Shown here piece after piece: positions 1-11,892 of a DNA stretch of 64,000 nucleotides. Under the pieces are notes generated by a model. It had not been told where the DNA came from, made no database searches, and was given only the letters and a program-made list of their open reading frames with translations. Origin of the DNA: Arctopsyche grandis (Eukaryota > Arthropoda > Insecta > Trichoptera > Hydropsychidae). A program made the translations under genes and the position numbers. The stretch spans positions 12,634,079 to 12,698,078 of the forward strand of contig NC_135356.1 in NCBI RefSeq assembly GCF_051622035.1, in the 5' to 3' direction. Within the stretch, counting starts at the first letter, position 1; each line of letters begins with the position of its first letter.

Positions 1-910
1 ACCGAGTGGTATGGGACGTCACGTGTCCTTGGCTTCCCGTTGTGACCGTAAACATTTGGGACCGTTTTGGGCGTTTCCCAAACCGAATTCGGGTGTAGTT
101 GCACGTGCAGAATGCATATGTTTGGGAGGTCGCACGTGTATGCATATCCATATGCAACCGACAAGTTTCTCCTACATTTCACCGTTATCGATCACTATCA
201 AGCAAGAATAAAATTTCATCGAAAACTCACCAGGGGGTGATTTTTGGCACTTACAAATTATGTCATAATTGTTATGTCATGCATTTACAAACATTATTCT
301 GGGAAGGGGTATATGACTTGTATCTCACTATCAAAATGGTCCATAGAACAAAAAATGCTAAGAACCCCTGTTCTGAATCGGCAACATCATCCAAATGTAT
401 ACATATAATATATCGAATATAATATTGATATTTAAAATTGAATAGAGGAAGTGAATTTTTTTCGTGTGCGGATTTGACTTTCTTTTGCAGACTTCCGCGT
501 GCTTTGGATAATCGGATCGAGGAAATTATCGAATTAAAAATTGCACACACGTCTTGAGACGTTTGAATTTTAGCGAAATCGAAATTTTTTTTTTTCAATA
601 TTTCGTATTCGGAATCTTTGACGTTAATCATCATTTCTATTCAGGAAATGGAAATTTTCACGTATGGGAGCGCTTGATAATTTTCAAAATATGCTATTGA
701 ACTTTAAATTGTATTAAGTATAATACACTAGTGGCTTGTGTGCACATACTTGGTAAAATATAGTAATTCAGATCAACGGAAGCCGTTTGATCGGCCGACA
801 TAAACAAAAGAATAAATTTAAAATATTAATTTTTTTTTCAAAAAAATTAATTAAATTTTAAATATTATAAATATGAACGAAGTGACATGCGCAAAGCCCA
901 CACTATGCCG

Positions 911-954
911 CGTCTCTTTCCATGCTATACGATTCCAAGGGGAGAAAGAGAGAC
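911..954. repeat. Short imperfect inverted repeat
   Basis: CGTCTCTTTC at 911-920 is mirrored by GAAAGAGAGACG at 943-954, giving a stem of about 10 bp interrupted by two extra bases around a 22-base loop. No function is evident. Confidence 0.5.
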
Positions 955-994
955 GGAGTATGGTGTTAACAGCTTACTTTGTACACACGCATGG

Positions 995-1014
995 GCGTGC
1001 GTGCGCACGCACGC
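995..1014. repeat. Perfect 20-bp alternating purine-pyrimidine palindrome
   Basis: The 20 bases are a perfect palindrome built from GCGTGC units, with GCGC at the centre. Strict alternation of G/A with C/T is the pattern prone to left-handed DNA. It stands out because the surroundings are AT-rich. Confidence 0.7.
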
Positions 1015-1705
1015 ATTAGACGATTACACTGTTCGACAAATGACGACTTTTTTTTGGTTCAGAAGCGAGATATGACTTTTCTTATAGATCTATGCCCAGT
1101 GAACACAAATCTGGTAATAAAAAAATGTTGATTGGCTCGAGAATCGGCGATATATGTATTTTTTAAATCGTGCGATTTTTCTATATCTTGGTGTTGTTCG
1201 GTCGATGTATCAAAATCTGTCATTTTCATGTTCAAAAATGAATATTGGAATATATTTTATCTTTCATTTGTAGTACTGTTCAGTTTTCAAATTTCTCGTT
1301 AGTAGTCGTCCAGTTCAAATCAAAAGTCAAAAGTACGTATTTACACTTGGGATTTTTCCCACTGTTAATACGTTTTTATATTGAGTATTTTCTATTGAAA
1401 CATGTTTATTGGGATAATGTTCTGTCCAAAATATTTTTTGTTTTCGTTTAAAAGGGTTATTTGGGAGTGTGCTGAATTTTAAATCGGTAAAATTTGGAGC
1501 TAAAAGCTCTTACTAGTATTTACACGAATCTGAATTGAATTAATAGGGATAATATATTAAATTGTCTTTATATGAGAATTAAGTAAAATTCCACTTAGAA
1601 AAATCATATTTCGACTATTCTTTTATTTTATCGAAGTAAGCCGGTTATCAACAGAATTTTTGTTATTAATCCACAAGAAAAGTCGAAATATGATTTTTCC
1701 AAGTA

Positions 1706-2265
1706 TGTACATACATACATACATACATACATGTACATAGGTATTTCATATTTTTCCAAATCAATCCGTTTCCCAAAAACAAATATTATTATATAAATAT
1801 AAATTTACGTACAATGTATTCATTTTAAAGTAACATTTAAATATTTTGTTACATAATTTATATTTCATATTTCTGAAAAAATCGTTTTGTGATATTACTA
1901 TATTATATTTTCAACGTAATTATTTTTAACTGTCAAATACAATATTACATTTTATTTTTTATCTAATTTTATTTTTTGCTTTTAAATTAAATATTATATC
2001 TATTACTTGACGAAAAAAGAAATCAAAGTTTTCAATTGCACATTATTTTTTCAAATAAACCGAAAATATCTTTTTTTGAAAATTTTTAGTTATTTTATAT
2101 ACACATTTCAGAAAAAAAAAATTCTATTTTTCTTATTCACAAGAATTGTAAATTCTGAAAAAAATATTATATATAATTCTTTGACAAATTAGTGGTTATT
2201 TGAGGAGCATTTCATTCAATGTTTTTGTGGAGCGGTCCGTTTTGAGTCCTGGGAAATATGATCAC
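1706..2265. mobile_element. Fragment of a GTGACCATA-type DNA transposon
   Basis: After a (CATA)n microsatellite (about 1706-1738) the sequence follows the element at 7846-8565. Both share blocks around a TAACATTTAAATATTTT core and end in a G-rich CCGTTTTGAGTCC segment followed by GGAAATATGATCAC. The right end at 2265 is the degenerate counterpart of GGAAATATGGTCAC at 8565. The left terminus is missing, probably replaced by the microsatellite. There is no coding capacity. Class II is inferred from the terminal inverted repeat of the other copy. Confidence 0.55.
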
Positions 2266-3258
2266 CCTTACATTTTATATTATTTTACATATATTTAAAG
2301 TAAATTTTATATGAAAATGTAGTTTTGTTTGATGGAACCATCCCGCGTGAGTTTTGTCCGTGACCATATTTATTCATAACTTTGTATTTTTTTGTAAAAA
2401 TTGCATTTGTTCACTATTTCATTCAGAGTTTGCTTCAGTGCTATAAAAAATCACATGGGTTGCTTCCATTTGACAAAACTATTATATGTATATTATTTTA
2501 GTATATATTTCATTTATATTTTTCTAGTCTATTGATGAATTAAAAAAAAAACGATTTCGATCGATCGACATAACGACATTAGTTTTTATAGACCATTTTC
2601 TCATTTAACAAGACATTTTAATTTTTCTTTTATTACAAAAAACGTATAGAACGAGCGTTCCAGCCATAAAAATGTATGGGAATTGGATTCGAGAATTCCA
2701 AACGAAATAATTATTTTTTTTAATTTAAACGCGTGCATTTATTCAAATACGATTAAAAAATGGTGGGCAAAAACCACGCTTGGCCGCTCTTGAATACGTG
2801 CGATAAAATCCGAAATCATATTATATCATACGTACGGCTAAGAAAATATTTGAACGAATAAATGGAACTTTCCCTGTACACATATAATTTTGACTGTCAT
2901 CTATCTGTTATTTACGCACATATTTATTTAATGCAAACTACTCGATTTCGAGCGTCGCTGCCTCACCGTGACAAATATTATATTTCAATGTCTGCCGTAT
3001 GGCGAAGTGTTGTCAGATTGGGAATTTTTCTGGAGACAGTGATTCAGTGCTTCCAAATACAATCAGTATGATCTGATGGCTAAAAGATTTTGGTATGACA
3101 TCACCATTAGCGGTTTTGACCTTCGGGATTCAAGATCGAATTTTACATGGGAGCTTAACTTTTGAAACGATCTAATCGTTTTCGAGTTGACCGATTTAAA
3201 TCGTGTCCCAAGAGTGTTTTTATAAGAATCTTCGTGTTTTTATAAAATCTTAAAAAAT
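2266..3258. other. No gene seen
   Basis: AT-rich sequence without a recognisable exon or element end. Confidence 0.5.
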
Positions 3259-4655
3259 GGCCAAATAGGCCACCCAGGTATTTCTATTTGAAATTGAATA
3301 TGCAGATCGTTCTGGCTTTGGTAAACTCAACTTAAATTTAAACTCATAACCAAAGCCAGGACGATGAGAATTTTCAGCTTCTATTCATATGTAGTGCAAA
3401 ACACTATTCAATTATTTTGATATCCATTGCAAGGTGATATTAGTTTGAAGAAAATATTGGATTGGAATTAGTCTTCTTTAGTCTTCTGATTTCTTCCAAT
3501 AAGAATATTTTAAGGATTTGATATATGGATGACCTCGTTGGACAGTCCGAGAAAAACATTTCTCAAGATCGTTGAAAATTACGTAGGTTAAAATGTTTTA
3601 TGTAAATTGCAATCATACGTCCCGACTTAAAATCAATTTTTATCGGCTTTAGTAATTACGACTAGATTGTTTTTGAGTTGACTGATTTAAATCGTGTCCA
3701 AATAGTTTTCTACTATCTGAAGAGTGTTTTTGTGAAGATCTTAAAAGTAAAGTTTCAACAAATGAAACAACTAGTAGCATATTGATTACACTGAGAAACA
3801 AAAAAAAGTTTGACCCACTGAATTCGAATATGATAATGATTTTTGTCTGTCAATTTTTACAGTTTTTTTGTCTTTTGCGGTCTTTAACTCAAAATCTAGT
3901 ATTGCTGTGCTCAAAGTGAGTATTGGAATCAATAGTCAGACATGTTTTCTATTGTTTTGATTTTTTATTCTTTTAAAATACTTACAATTAATTGTCTAGC
4001 AAATTTTAAAAGTCAATCTGTTTTTTTTTACGGAATTTTTCTCCGTGCTATTTCGCGTTTATTTGGCCAGTTTTTTATTTCATCACGTTTATAAGGATTG
4101 GTTTTTTTATCTCAATATTTTTTTTTTATCTAAACGTACTAACTCGAGCGGTAATTGCGATAGAAAGACTTTCGTTGTGTACACATTTGTCCTGGTCCAT
4201 CAGAGTGCGACAAGTGTTAATGTCGATTGGATCGCTCTTCGCGATATTTTAAGTTATTTGAAATTTTGTATCTATTCCAACCTTTGAAAAAATTTTGAAA
4301 TAATCTGAGCCCAGTTTCCTTCACTCGATTCCCGTGTTTTCGGAATTTTTCAATAAAAAAATGCATTTCATTTGAAAAAACCAAAAAAGAAAAAAAAATC
4401 ATAAACGGAGACAATGCGATAAAACCACTACTCTCAAAACATTGATTTGCGTAAAAAGGAAATTTTTTTATTTTTTTTAAATAATAAGGAAGAGAAAGAA
4501 GGGTAAAACAATAGATGAAATCTTGATAAGATGCAATACTGGTAGTCACTTTTGTCCCCGGCTGTATGTGAGTAGAATCTGAGAATTCTCATAACTATAG
4601 CCAGAACGATCTGCAGACTCATTTTCAGATAGAAATTTCTGGGTGGCTATTTGGA
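3259..4655. repeat. Long-range inverted repeat enclosing a foldback arm
   Basis: About 60 bases at 3259-3322 reappear in reverse complement at 4598-4655; both contain GCAGATCGTTCTGGCT. Inside the left part, 3305-3365 is itself an imperfect hairpin around the motif CTGGCTTTGG. A 70-base direct repeat with the core GATTTAAATCGTGTCC lies at about 3185-3240 and 3680-3740. The layout suggests a decayed foldback element into which the CACTGAGCAAC-type arm at 3789-4185 was inserted. Confidence 0.5.
3789..4185 (+). mobile_element. Foldback element family CACTGAGCAAC, single left arm
   Basis: It begins CACTGAGAAACAAAAAAA and runs to ACGTACTAACTCGAGCGG and the following CTTTCGTTGTGTAC segment. This is the same order of blocks as the arms of the complete foldback at 58830-59701, for example GACCCACTGAATTCGA, AGTATTGGAATCAATAGTC and CACGTTTATAAGGATTGG. 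Only one arm is present. There is no open frame of transposase type. Confidence 0.7.
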
Positions 4656-5404
4656 CGATTCAATTACGGAATTGTGGAGATTAGTGGTTGGATAGTGAAC
4701 GGTTCGGTCGAGTGCCAATTTTCGACCGCGAAACGGCCGCAAACTTACAAATTTGAAAGAAATTAATTAAAATGTTAATAACTACGATAATTACGATACT
4801 TGCTAGGAAAATAACACTTTAAATTAGTGAACGTCGCTTTTATTTATCACATGCTTTACTACACTTTCTTCGTTTTTGTTTCGGACGTTGATTCCACGTA
4901 AGATTCAGTGCGTAAATTTACATAAAACGTATGCGAATTTTATGAAAAAATGGAACGATCGCATTGCGATCAAAATACAGTCAATGCATCCACTGTACAT
5001 ATACAAATAAATTTAGATTAAATTTCAATTTCAATTTAGAACTACGAATCTTGAATACTATCTCAACGCACTCTAGCTTATATCGTAGAATGTATTTAGA
5101 AGGACCCAGAGTCCGGGATAGAAGGACAAAATACCCATACAAAAACGCTTGGGTAAATATGTTTGTTAGTTGTAGGATTTGTCTGCTTTACAAATCTACA
5201 GTTTAAATTTAAAACTATCAAATGTAATGTGCCATCTCGTATATAATACTACACATAACTTATATATATATACATATATAAGACAACATACGAGTCTTGG
5301 AAGAGCTCCATGCAAAAAAAATTCCACAATGCAAATCTACGGTTTTCAATTCAGGACGGGTGAATTTAGTATACTTTATAACGATATTCTAACTTAGATC
5401 GTAT
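4656..5404. other. No gene seen
   Basis: AT-rich stretch without splice-flanked open frames or a recognisable repeat. Confidence 0.5.
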
Positions 5405-5665
5405 ACCAGCATTATGGTTAGCATGTATTGCTTTTAATTGTGTGGTCACGGATTCTATTCCGTATGCTGCTGGCCAGACCTTGGATATGTGGCTCCAAGG
5501 TCGATCGTTTCCTATCAAAGTTTGCCATTTTGTCTGATTTCATTGAAATGGTTCCAAAAAATTAACAACCCTGTCCCATCCCTTTAGTAAAAATTCGAGT
5601 TATTCAGAATCTCAATTTTCACTGATTAGAAAATGCTGCAAAAATTTGTCCATATACATACGTCT
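5405..5665 (+). mobile_element. tRNA-derived SINE copy
   Basis: The head CCAGCATTATGGTTAGC followed by CACGGATTCTATTCCGTA has the spacing of a degenerate RNA polymerase III A box and B box. It is followed by CTGCTGGCCAGACCTTGGATA, a segment with its counterpart in the better-preserved minus-strand SINE at 35090-35620. The tail, with AACCCTGTCCCATCCC and later ATGCTGCAAAAATTTGTCC, also matches the minus-strand fragment at 23985-24104. It is diverged and probably old. Confidence 0.6.
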
Positions 5666-6289
5666 CATATTTGATTAAATAAATAAAATACGACTTTTTA
5701 ATTAGTCTGTCTTTTGAAGGCTTTCTTTGCAACAATCATCTGACTGGGAAATACGGTATATACCTACATATATAATCTGCAATTCTTAATTTAGAACCAG
5801 CAAATTTGGTATACCATCTTATATACTCCAACTGTCCGATATTCAATTACATGCTTTTCAAATATAAAAACCACTAAATTTGATCTTATATTTTACGTTA
5901 CCTTAACTAGGATCGTAGACGGGTTTTTGAAAGGGTCAGAATCGTTTGAGCGACACGACGCTGGACACTTCGACTGGTTCCTACACATGTGCTAAAACTG
6001 AACTCTTAAATAATACATATGTATACGAATTGGTTTTGACCGATTCGGCATCATCGCATTGTGTATATCGTTCGGAATTTCATCACTGGCGTGAAAAGAA
6101 AGGTTGAAAAAAAAAATCATCATCCGCTGCCATTTTGACATTGCGCAAGGTCACAGTCCAGTGAGAGTATCACGAGTGCAACTCCTGGCTTTGTATACAT
6201 AATATGATATAACATCGAAGTTCTGGGAGACTCCTTTCACCACTGACAATAAATGGTAAACTCGAGCACGTACCCACACAAACACTCAC
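5666..6289. other. Mostly unrecognised DNA, GC rising from about 6120
   Basis: No element end is recognised. The last 170 bases would be intron downstream of the candidate minus-strand exon at 6290-6409. Confidence 0.4.
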
Positions 6290-6409
6290 CTGTGCAAGTG
6301 CAAAACTCTCTTCCGAGACTACTTTACTTTCCAAAGTAATTTCGGGTGTGTCGGCGATGCTTTTACCTGCCACCATGAGATCTCTCACGTCGAAAAAGAA
6401 CCATCTCAT
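6290..6409 (-). other. Candidate first coding exon, 40 codons, minus strand
   Basis: Read on the minus strand, an ATG at 6409 directly follows a stop codon (TAA TTT ATG). The frame stays open for exactly 40 codons and then meets CACAG|GTGAGT, a consensus splice donor in phase 0 at 6290/6289. The peptide starts MRWFFFDVRDLMVAGK and continues with an acidic stretch that includes SEESFALAQ. It is not repetitive in this window and is richer in GC than its flanks. The start context is weak (T at -3). I do not recognise the protein and see no following exon with confidence, so it may be chance. Confidence 0.28.
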
Positions 6410-7509
6410 AAATTAATATAATGCATGCATAATGATGGTAATGCTCATCGCACGCTAATTAACGTGCTGAGCGTAACACTCTCGGATTCGAATCAACGAG
6501 CCATTATTACCAGGGCTTGACAAATTATGCCCGAGGTGTTATTATTCACTGGACTTATACATCCATGTCAGTTCAGTCACAAAATTCCCTTTGGAAGGGG
6601 AGGGGGTTCACCTGAAAGGCGCAAAAGGCTTTCGATCTCTTGATACAGAACGATCAGTGTAGTTGAATACTCACATTACAATGCATGCTATAATGTTTAG
6701 GTCTGTGATGATTCTCTTTGACATGCATAGTGCTGTGGTCTATTTGTGACATTCAAATTTCGACGAGGAACTATTTATGTACACCTCTGAAATACATATT
6801 ATTTCAGAGGTCGCCAGGTGGACTATTTTTAGGCGTAGTTCATTTTTCCAGTAGCTCGCTCGCTATTTCCAGTAGCTTATTTTTTTCTATAGATGCAGTT
6901 GAGAGGTTTTCATTACAAAATATAATATAATAATTCAATAAAAATAAAATGTGTTGTATTAAAATAAATCGATAACAACGTAAAAATTTACGTGTTAAAT
7001 ATTTTAGATAAGATCCGTCGTTTCCTTTTTCTCTCTCTTTGTCGGGAATGTTTACACCTACTTTTGTACTTAGACTAGTACTTACATATGTACACGTACA
7101 TATGTACATCCATCCGTAATAAACATTATTTCATGTTTTAAACTATTCAGCTCCTTTGAGAGTATCGTTTTTAAATAAAATTAACATCCTGCTGGCAGCT
7201 GAATAATGTTTTCCTAGGAGAAAAAAGTATTTAGTTAACAGTAATTTCATACAAAAAATGGAATCAATGAACGGGCATATTAGATACTAATATACCAAAG
7301 AATTCATTGCAGTTATTTCTTTTCAAAAGATGCGAGAACAATATCAATTTCTTGACTGGTATTCGTCTTTAGTCGAAAAAAAGAAGATTTACGCCCAAAA
7401 TGCGTATTCACTACGCCGAAAAACACGTGGCCACCTCTGATGTACTTATTATATGCATATCATTAATAAGTGAGGCACAAATATCTATCTTTTTCATAGG
7501 ATTTTTTAC
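6410..7509. other. No gene seen
   Basis: AT-rich stretch. A palindromic TACACGTACATATGTACAT patch near 7090 belongs to the TACATATGTA class of simple repeats common in this window. Confidence 0.5.
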
Positions 7510-8605
7510 TATTATGCTTTTTGTTGTTCTAATAGCTACTGATCTAGTGATCATTGTCTATTTTCCAAATTATTTTTCTTGTTAGAATTGTAGCGCCTGG
7601 TTATCTGTAGACATACGCAAAAACAAAATAACACTCGTTGAGTGGTTTGTTTATTTGGTTTATTCGGCGGAGCGCCACAATGATCTAAGCGTTCATTAAG
7701 CGTCACATGTATGCACAAGATGACAAGTCAACCTTTCTTCAATTCAAGCATGCCAACCTAACCATTCATATATGAGTTATTCTAGGTTAGAAAAATAAAT
7801 TCTACACTATTTATAGTATTATCTCATTTTAATGTTAATGTATACGTGACCATACGTCCCATATTTGACGTGTTTTGTGTTTGTCCCGTATTTTTCCGTA
7901 AAATTGTTTGATTTGTCCTGTTTTGTCCGTCCATTGATGCACAGAAGAATTTTATTAAACATGCATATGTTTCCATATTTGTTTCCCGAAAAAACATATT
8001 ATTATATATGTAAATATGCATTTACATACATAGATATTCATATTGAAGTATGTAACATTTAAATATTTTTTGACATAATTAAACATGTTTGACATGTTTC
8101 TGAAGAAAAAAAACTGCTTTGTGCTATTATTTTCATCATCATACTTAGTTTTAAATAGCTGTAAAATACAGTATTGTAATATATTCAATTTCGTATCTCG
8201 TTTAATTTTCTTCTTTTAAAGAAATGTACATATGCTTTGATAAAAATTATACTAATTAATAAAAGAAGACATAATTTTTTCAATAAAAAGGAAAGCGAGA
8301 ATATTTATTTGGAATAATTTTAGTTATTTTTACATGTTTCAGCAAAAAAATCAACCTGCAACGCATGAACTTCAAATATTATTTTTTACATCTTGTTAAT
8401 ATTTTCCTTATACACACAAAATTTACATTCTGAAAAAAATATATAATTCCTTGAAAATAAAATTGGTATTTGAAAAAATTATAAAAATTTTGAACTTTTT
8501 TATATAGGGGGGTCATGGGTTTTTTGCGGATCGTCCCGTTTTGGAGTCCTTGGAAATATGGTCACTCTATGTATATATAAGATATAGTAATAAAAGAGCT
8601 CAAAA
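7510..8605 (-). mobile_element. Jockey-type 3' UTR remnant broken by later insertions
   Basis: Minus-strand segments of the 3' UTR seen intact at 37155-37369 occur at about 7520-7585 (TAGCTACTGATCTAGTGATC), about 7810-7845 (ATTATCTCATTTTAATGTTA) and about 8585-8605 (TAATAAAAGAGCTCAAAAA). They are separated by about 215 bp of unrelated sequence and by the DNA transposon at 7846-8565. The order of pieces matches the uninterrupted minus-strand copy at 19822-20033, so this is one old copy split by two insertions. Confidence 0.6.
7846..8565. mobile_element. Non-autonomous DNA transposon with GTGACCATA termini
   Basis: The left end GTGACCATACGTCCC and the right end GGAAATATGGTCAC are inverted repeats. 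The element sits inside a Jockey-type 3' UTR remnant and is flanked by ATGTATAC and ATGTATAT, a possible 8-bp target duplication with one mismatch. The inside is AT-rich and shares blocks with 1740-2265. It has no transposase frame. The termini and possible 8-bp duplication would fit the hAT superfamily, but I cannot confirm that. Confidence 0.6.
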
Positions 8606-9627
8606 AATTTGCAATTGCGTAGCAATAATGTTTATCTTTCGTTTCCTCAGATGAACTCAATCTGGTAATGTACGAAACTTAAACGAATAGTCTTCTATTA
8701 TAGAATATAAGTTTTTAACCAATTCCGCGAATTAATATTAAGAATTCAATATTCAACATCATAGAACTAAGAGTGAATTCTGAATTCCGAAATTCGAAAA
8801 TTTTCGGAACTCAGATTTCTATTCTGAAAATTCTGAATCCATTTATTTAAAACAACTTTTACTTCGCACAAGTTGGGTATGACATATTTCAATATATCCG
8901 ATTTCCATCAATTAACCCGCTTTGTACAAAAAGTGGCGAAGACCATCGACCGTCGTACATTCATTTGTATGTATGTATATACATACATATTGTACATATG
9001 TATGTTCGTATAATATGTACATATGTAGTATTGTGTAAATTTGCAAAACTTTCCGGACGAATCTTGAAAATAAAAACTGCATGTGAAGACGAAATGAGTC
9101 GGCAGATGGAAGTTGAATGTCCAGTTTTTTATTTCTTATTCATTTCATTGCATACATATATATGTATGTACATACATACATATATACGAGAACATATACA
9201 CGGCGTAACAATCTCGTTCGTAATCTGATGAGATCGGCGCAGTATAAATGCGTTCGCATTACGACATCCGGAAGGAGGAAGTCCGTCCATTCTGCAAATT
9301 ATCCCGTCTATGATGTCGGCATTGTTGCACCATGGAACTATAAATCAATTTGTGGATGGACCAAAGCGTGACCGTAGATTCGTCCGATGGATGAAAAATG
9401 AAATGTCGGAACATTCTCTTTAATTATTATCATTACTTACTTCTATTTGAAAAGATGCACGGACATTCTAACGTTTAATTAAATCGGCTTAGTGCCATCC
9501 GCAAGCTTCCGAGTGTATCCATAGTCTTTTAAGAGGTGATAAGTCTGAAAAATTATGCTAAATATGTCCAATAGTACTTACATATGTAGGTCATAGAATC
9601 AAATGATTCTTTGTAGCAATAATAGCA
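8606..9627. other. No gene seen; simple repeats
   Basis: TATGTA/CATACA microsatellite patches lie at about 8965-9030 and 9155-9190. A slightly GC-richer segment at 9190-9400 has open frames but no recognisable domain or splice pattern. Confidence 0.5.
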
Positions 9628-11154
9628 CCGAGCAACAAAAAATCGCGTTTTTTACTTACCGGAACGGAGACTAATCAATTTTTAGTAAGTTTGATCCACT
9701 GAATTCTAAAACGATAATAATTTTTATTGCCTTGCTCTCGTTAAGAGATATATCTAAGCGTTTAAAAAATGTGCAATTTTTACAGATTTTTGGCCTATGC
9801 AGTCATTAACTTAAAATCTAGTATTGCTGTGCCAAATTGGGGTATTGGAATCTATAGTCAAATGTTTTCTATTGTTTGTTCCTTTTATTGCTTTAAAATG
9901 CGTTTAATTAATTATCTAGCGAATTTTAAAAGTCAACTAGTAAGTTTTGATAAAAAAATTAACATAAAAAACAAATCCTTATAAACGTGGTAATGTGAAA
10001 AATTAGTGAAATTAGCATAAAATAATACGAAAAAAAAGTCTAAGGAAAAGAACTCTTTTTTTGCTCTCTTACTTTGTAGGACCGTTCTCTGATTATGAGC
10101 TAACTTCGCACATATGTATGTATTACCACGTTTATAAGGGTTGGTTTTCAATCTCAATATATTTATCTGAAAGTACTAAATTGAACGGTGATTGATTTTA
10201 AATTATAATATGAATTGCTCAAGGCGGGGCTACTCATCGTTCAAAAGTGCGCGTGGGCGTATGAGATGGAGTGATGCGCTCTCCATTCCTTATCTTGCTC
10301 TTGCAGCATCACATACAGATTTAAAATCATTTACCGCTCGAGCTAGTACGAGTTGGTAAAAATATTAGCATAAAAAACCAATCCTCATTTTATTTTATTT
10401 ACTTTTTATTTTTTTACATAGATGTAATATATACCAAGAAGGCCTAACAGGTAGATGCCAATGCGCCTTCCTAGACATTTAATTACAACCATTGCAGCAT
10501 TTTTATTGCATAAATCGCTGTATTTTGAGAGGCTGAAGAACACAAAATTAACAATTAATGAATTAATTAATCCATTGAGACATATATAGATTTAGACTTG
10601 TACATATTGTACTTGTACATTTTTTACAAATTGTACAAAGATCAAATTTAGATATTTGTGATATAGCGGGTAGGATAATTTTTGCCAATTTTTTGAAACG
10701 GTTTCAATGAAAATCAGATAAAATGGCAAACTCTGATAAGAAATGACTTGGAGTCACAAATATTCAAATTATAATTGTGGTAAAGTAAAAAAATAGCGAA
10801 ATTAGCTAATTATATAACGGAAAAAAAATGTCAAAGAAAAATTATATTTTTGACTTTTAAAATTTATTAAATAATTAATTGAAAGTATTTTAAAGCAATA
10901 AAAAATCGCAATCTATAGAAAATCATATGACTATTGATTCCAATACTCAATTTTGGCAAATAAATGCTAGATTTTAAATTATTGACTGCAAATGCCAAAA
11001 ATCTGTAAAAATTGCCTATTATTTTTAATCACTCATATCTCTTAAACGGGAGCAAGCCAACAAAAATCATTGTCATGTTCGAATTCAGTGAGTCAAACTA
11101 AGTAAAGGTTGGTTAAGCTTCATTCCGGTATTTTTTTTTTTTTGTTGCTCGTTG
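9628..11154. mobile_element. Foldback element family CACTGAGCAAC, split by a SINE
   Basis: The left arm starts CACCGAGCAACAAAAAA at 9628. The right arm in reverse orientation runs from about 10775 to a degenerate TTTGTTGCTCGTTG end near 11154. Blocks correspond one by one to those of the complete copy at 58830-59701. The middle holds rearranged extra arm pieces (9960-10165), a TTTTGCTCTCTTACTTTGTAGG motif shared with 16125 and 47545, and a GC-richer patch at 10210-10330. The SINE at 10385-10770 interrupts the right arm at its ACCAATCC motif. Confidence 0.65.
10385..10770 (-). mobile_element. SINE body copy, minus strand
   Basis: It is collinear with 35100-35540, sharing AACATTGCAGCATTTTTATT, TGTATTTTGAGAGGCTGAAG and TCAGATAAAATGGCAAAC-like blocks. 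The tRNA-like head is absent, so the copy is 5'-truncated. The T-rich flank at low coordinates is the expected A-rich tail of a minus-strand insertion. Confidence 0.6.
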
Positions 11155-11516
11155 ATAAGTAAATTGATTCAAATTTCAATAATAAATATGTATATAGTTT
11201 CATCTATCTTTGAGGTTTGTAATTACCTTCAATGAAAAAGTGTCACGAACATATGTATATATTGTAAGAATATGTATAAATCTTATGTACAAATGTACAT
11301 ATTTTACTGGCTGTGTGCATTCAAATACGTTTCCTGTAATACGTGCAATATAAAAAGTGTATTTTCTCATGTCGCAATGAAAACAATAGCCGTAATAGTC
11401 CTTAAATGTAGGTACGTAATGAGAGGAGAAAAAAAGTATCAATCGTATTGACAAACGTATATTTTTACGGTTGTTAGACGTATTAACAAACTTTTCCACG
11501 TTTTCTTTTCTGCAAA
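11155..11516. other. No gene seen
   Basis: AT-rich sequence. A minus-strand open frame of 149 codons spans 11200-11649 but overlaps the plus-strand candidate below and shows no recognisable domain. Confidence 0.4.
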
Positions 11517-11656
11517 ATGGACAAAACATGCGGAAGGAAATTTCATCACATTTTCTTTTGTCGTCCAAACGATTTTCAGATGGTGGATAAATGTCGGACA
11601 CAAAACTTTGCCCAATTCGATTTCTGTCGCAAAACGCCCAACTGTCCATTGGAAAG
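11517..11656 (+). other. Candidate short Cys-rich exon
   Basis: The ATG at 11517 is preceded in frame by a TAA about 33 bases upstream. The frame runs 46 codons, with cysteines at residues 5, 15, 26, 37 and 43, and ends GGAAAG|GTAATT, an acceptable splice donor. If unspliced it stops two codons later (AGG TAA). Parts read CGRKFHHIFFCRPNDF and DFCRKTPNCPLE. I do not recognise it, and a competing minus-strand frame covers the same bases. Confidence 0.18.
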
Positions 11657-11892
11657 GTAATTTTTACCTAATGTTTGAAATAGAAAACAATATCGCTGTT
11701 TTTTTATTTCATTTTTCGGCCAATTCAATTTGTGAGTAAACGGTTGCTTAACGGCTTATCACGGCAATTAGATCAAATCTAAATTACATAAAACAACATT
11801 TTGGGTATAGTTTGGTGAAGGGCCTTTCTCAATCATGTAATATGTGTGTACATATGTACGTATGTAAATACATACATGTAGTTTGAAGTACA

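Larger units (their letters stand above)
1..1699. other. AT-rich non-coding stretch, no gene seen
   Basis: No open frame here has a recognisable domain, and no exon has matching splice signals. The first 220 bases are somewhat richer in GC, with several CACGTG-like words, but nothing I can name. Two small palindromic structures at 911-954 and 995-1014 are listed separately. The rest is low-complexity A/T sequence. Confidence 0.6.

Noticed and set aside
11200..11649. 149-codon minus-strand frame with several Cys/His residues
   Set aside because: The Cys spacing does not match a zinc finger I know, the sequence runs into microsatellite-like DNA at its C-terminus, and a plus-strand candidate covers the same bases.
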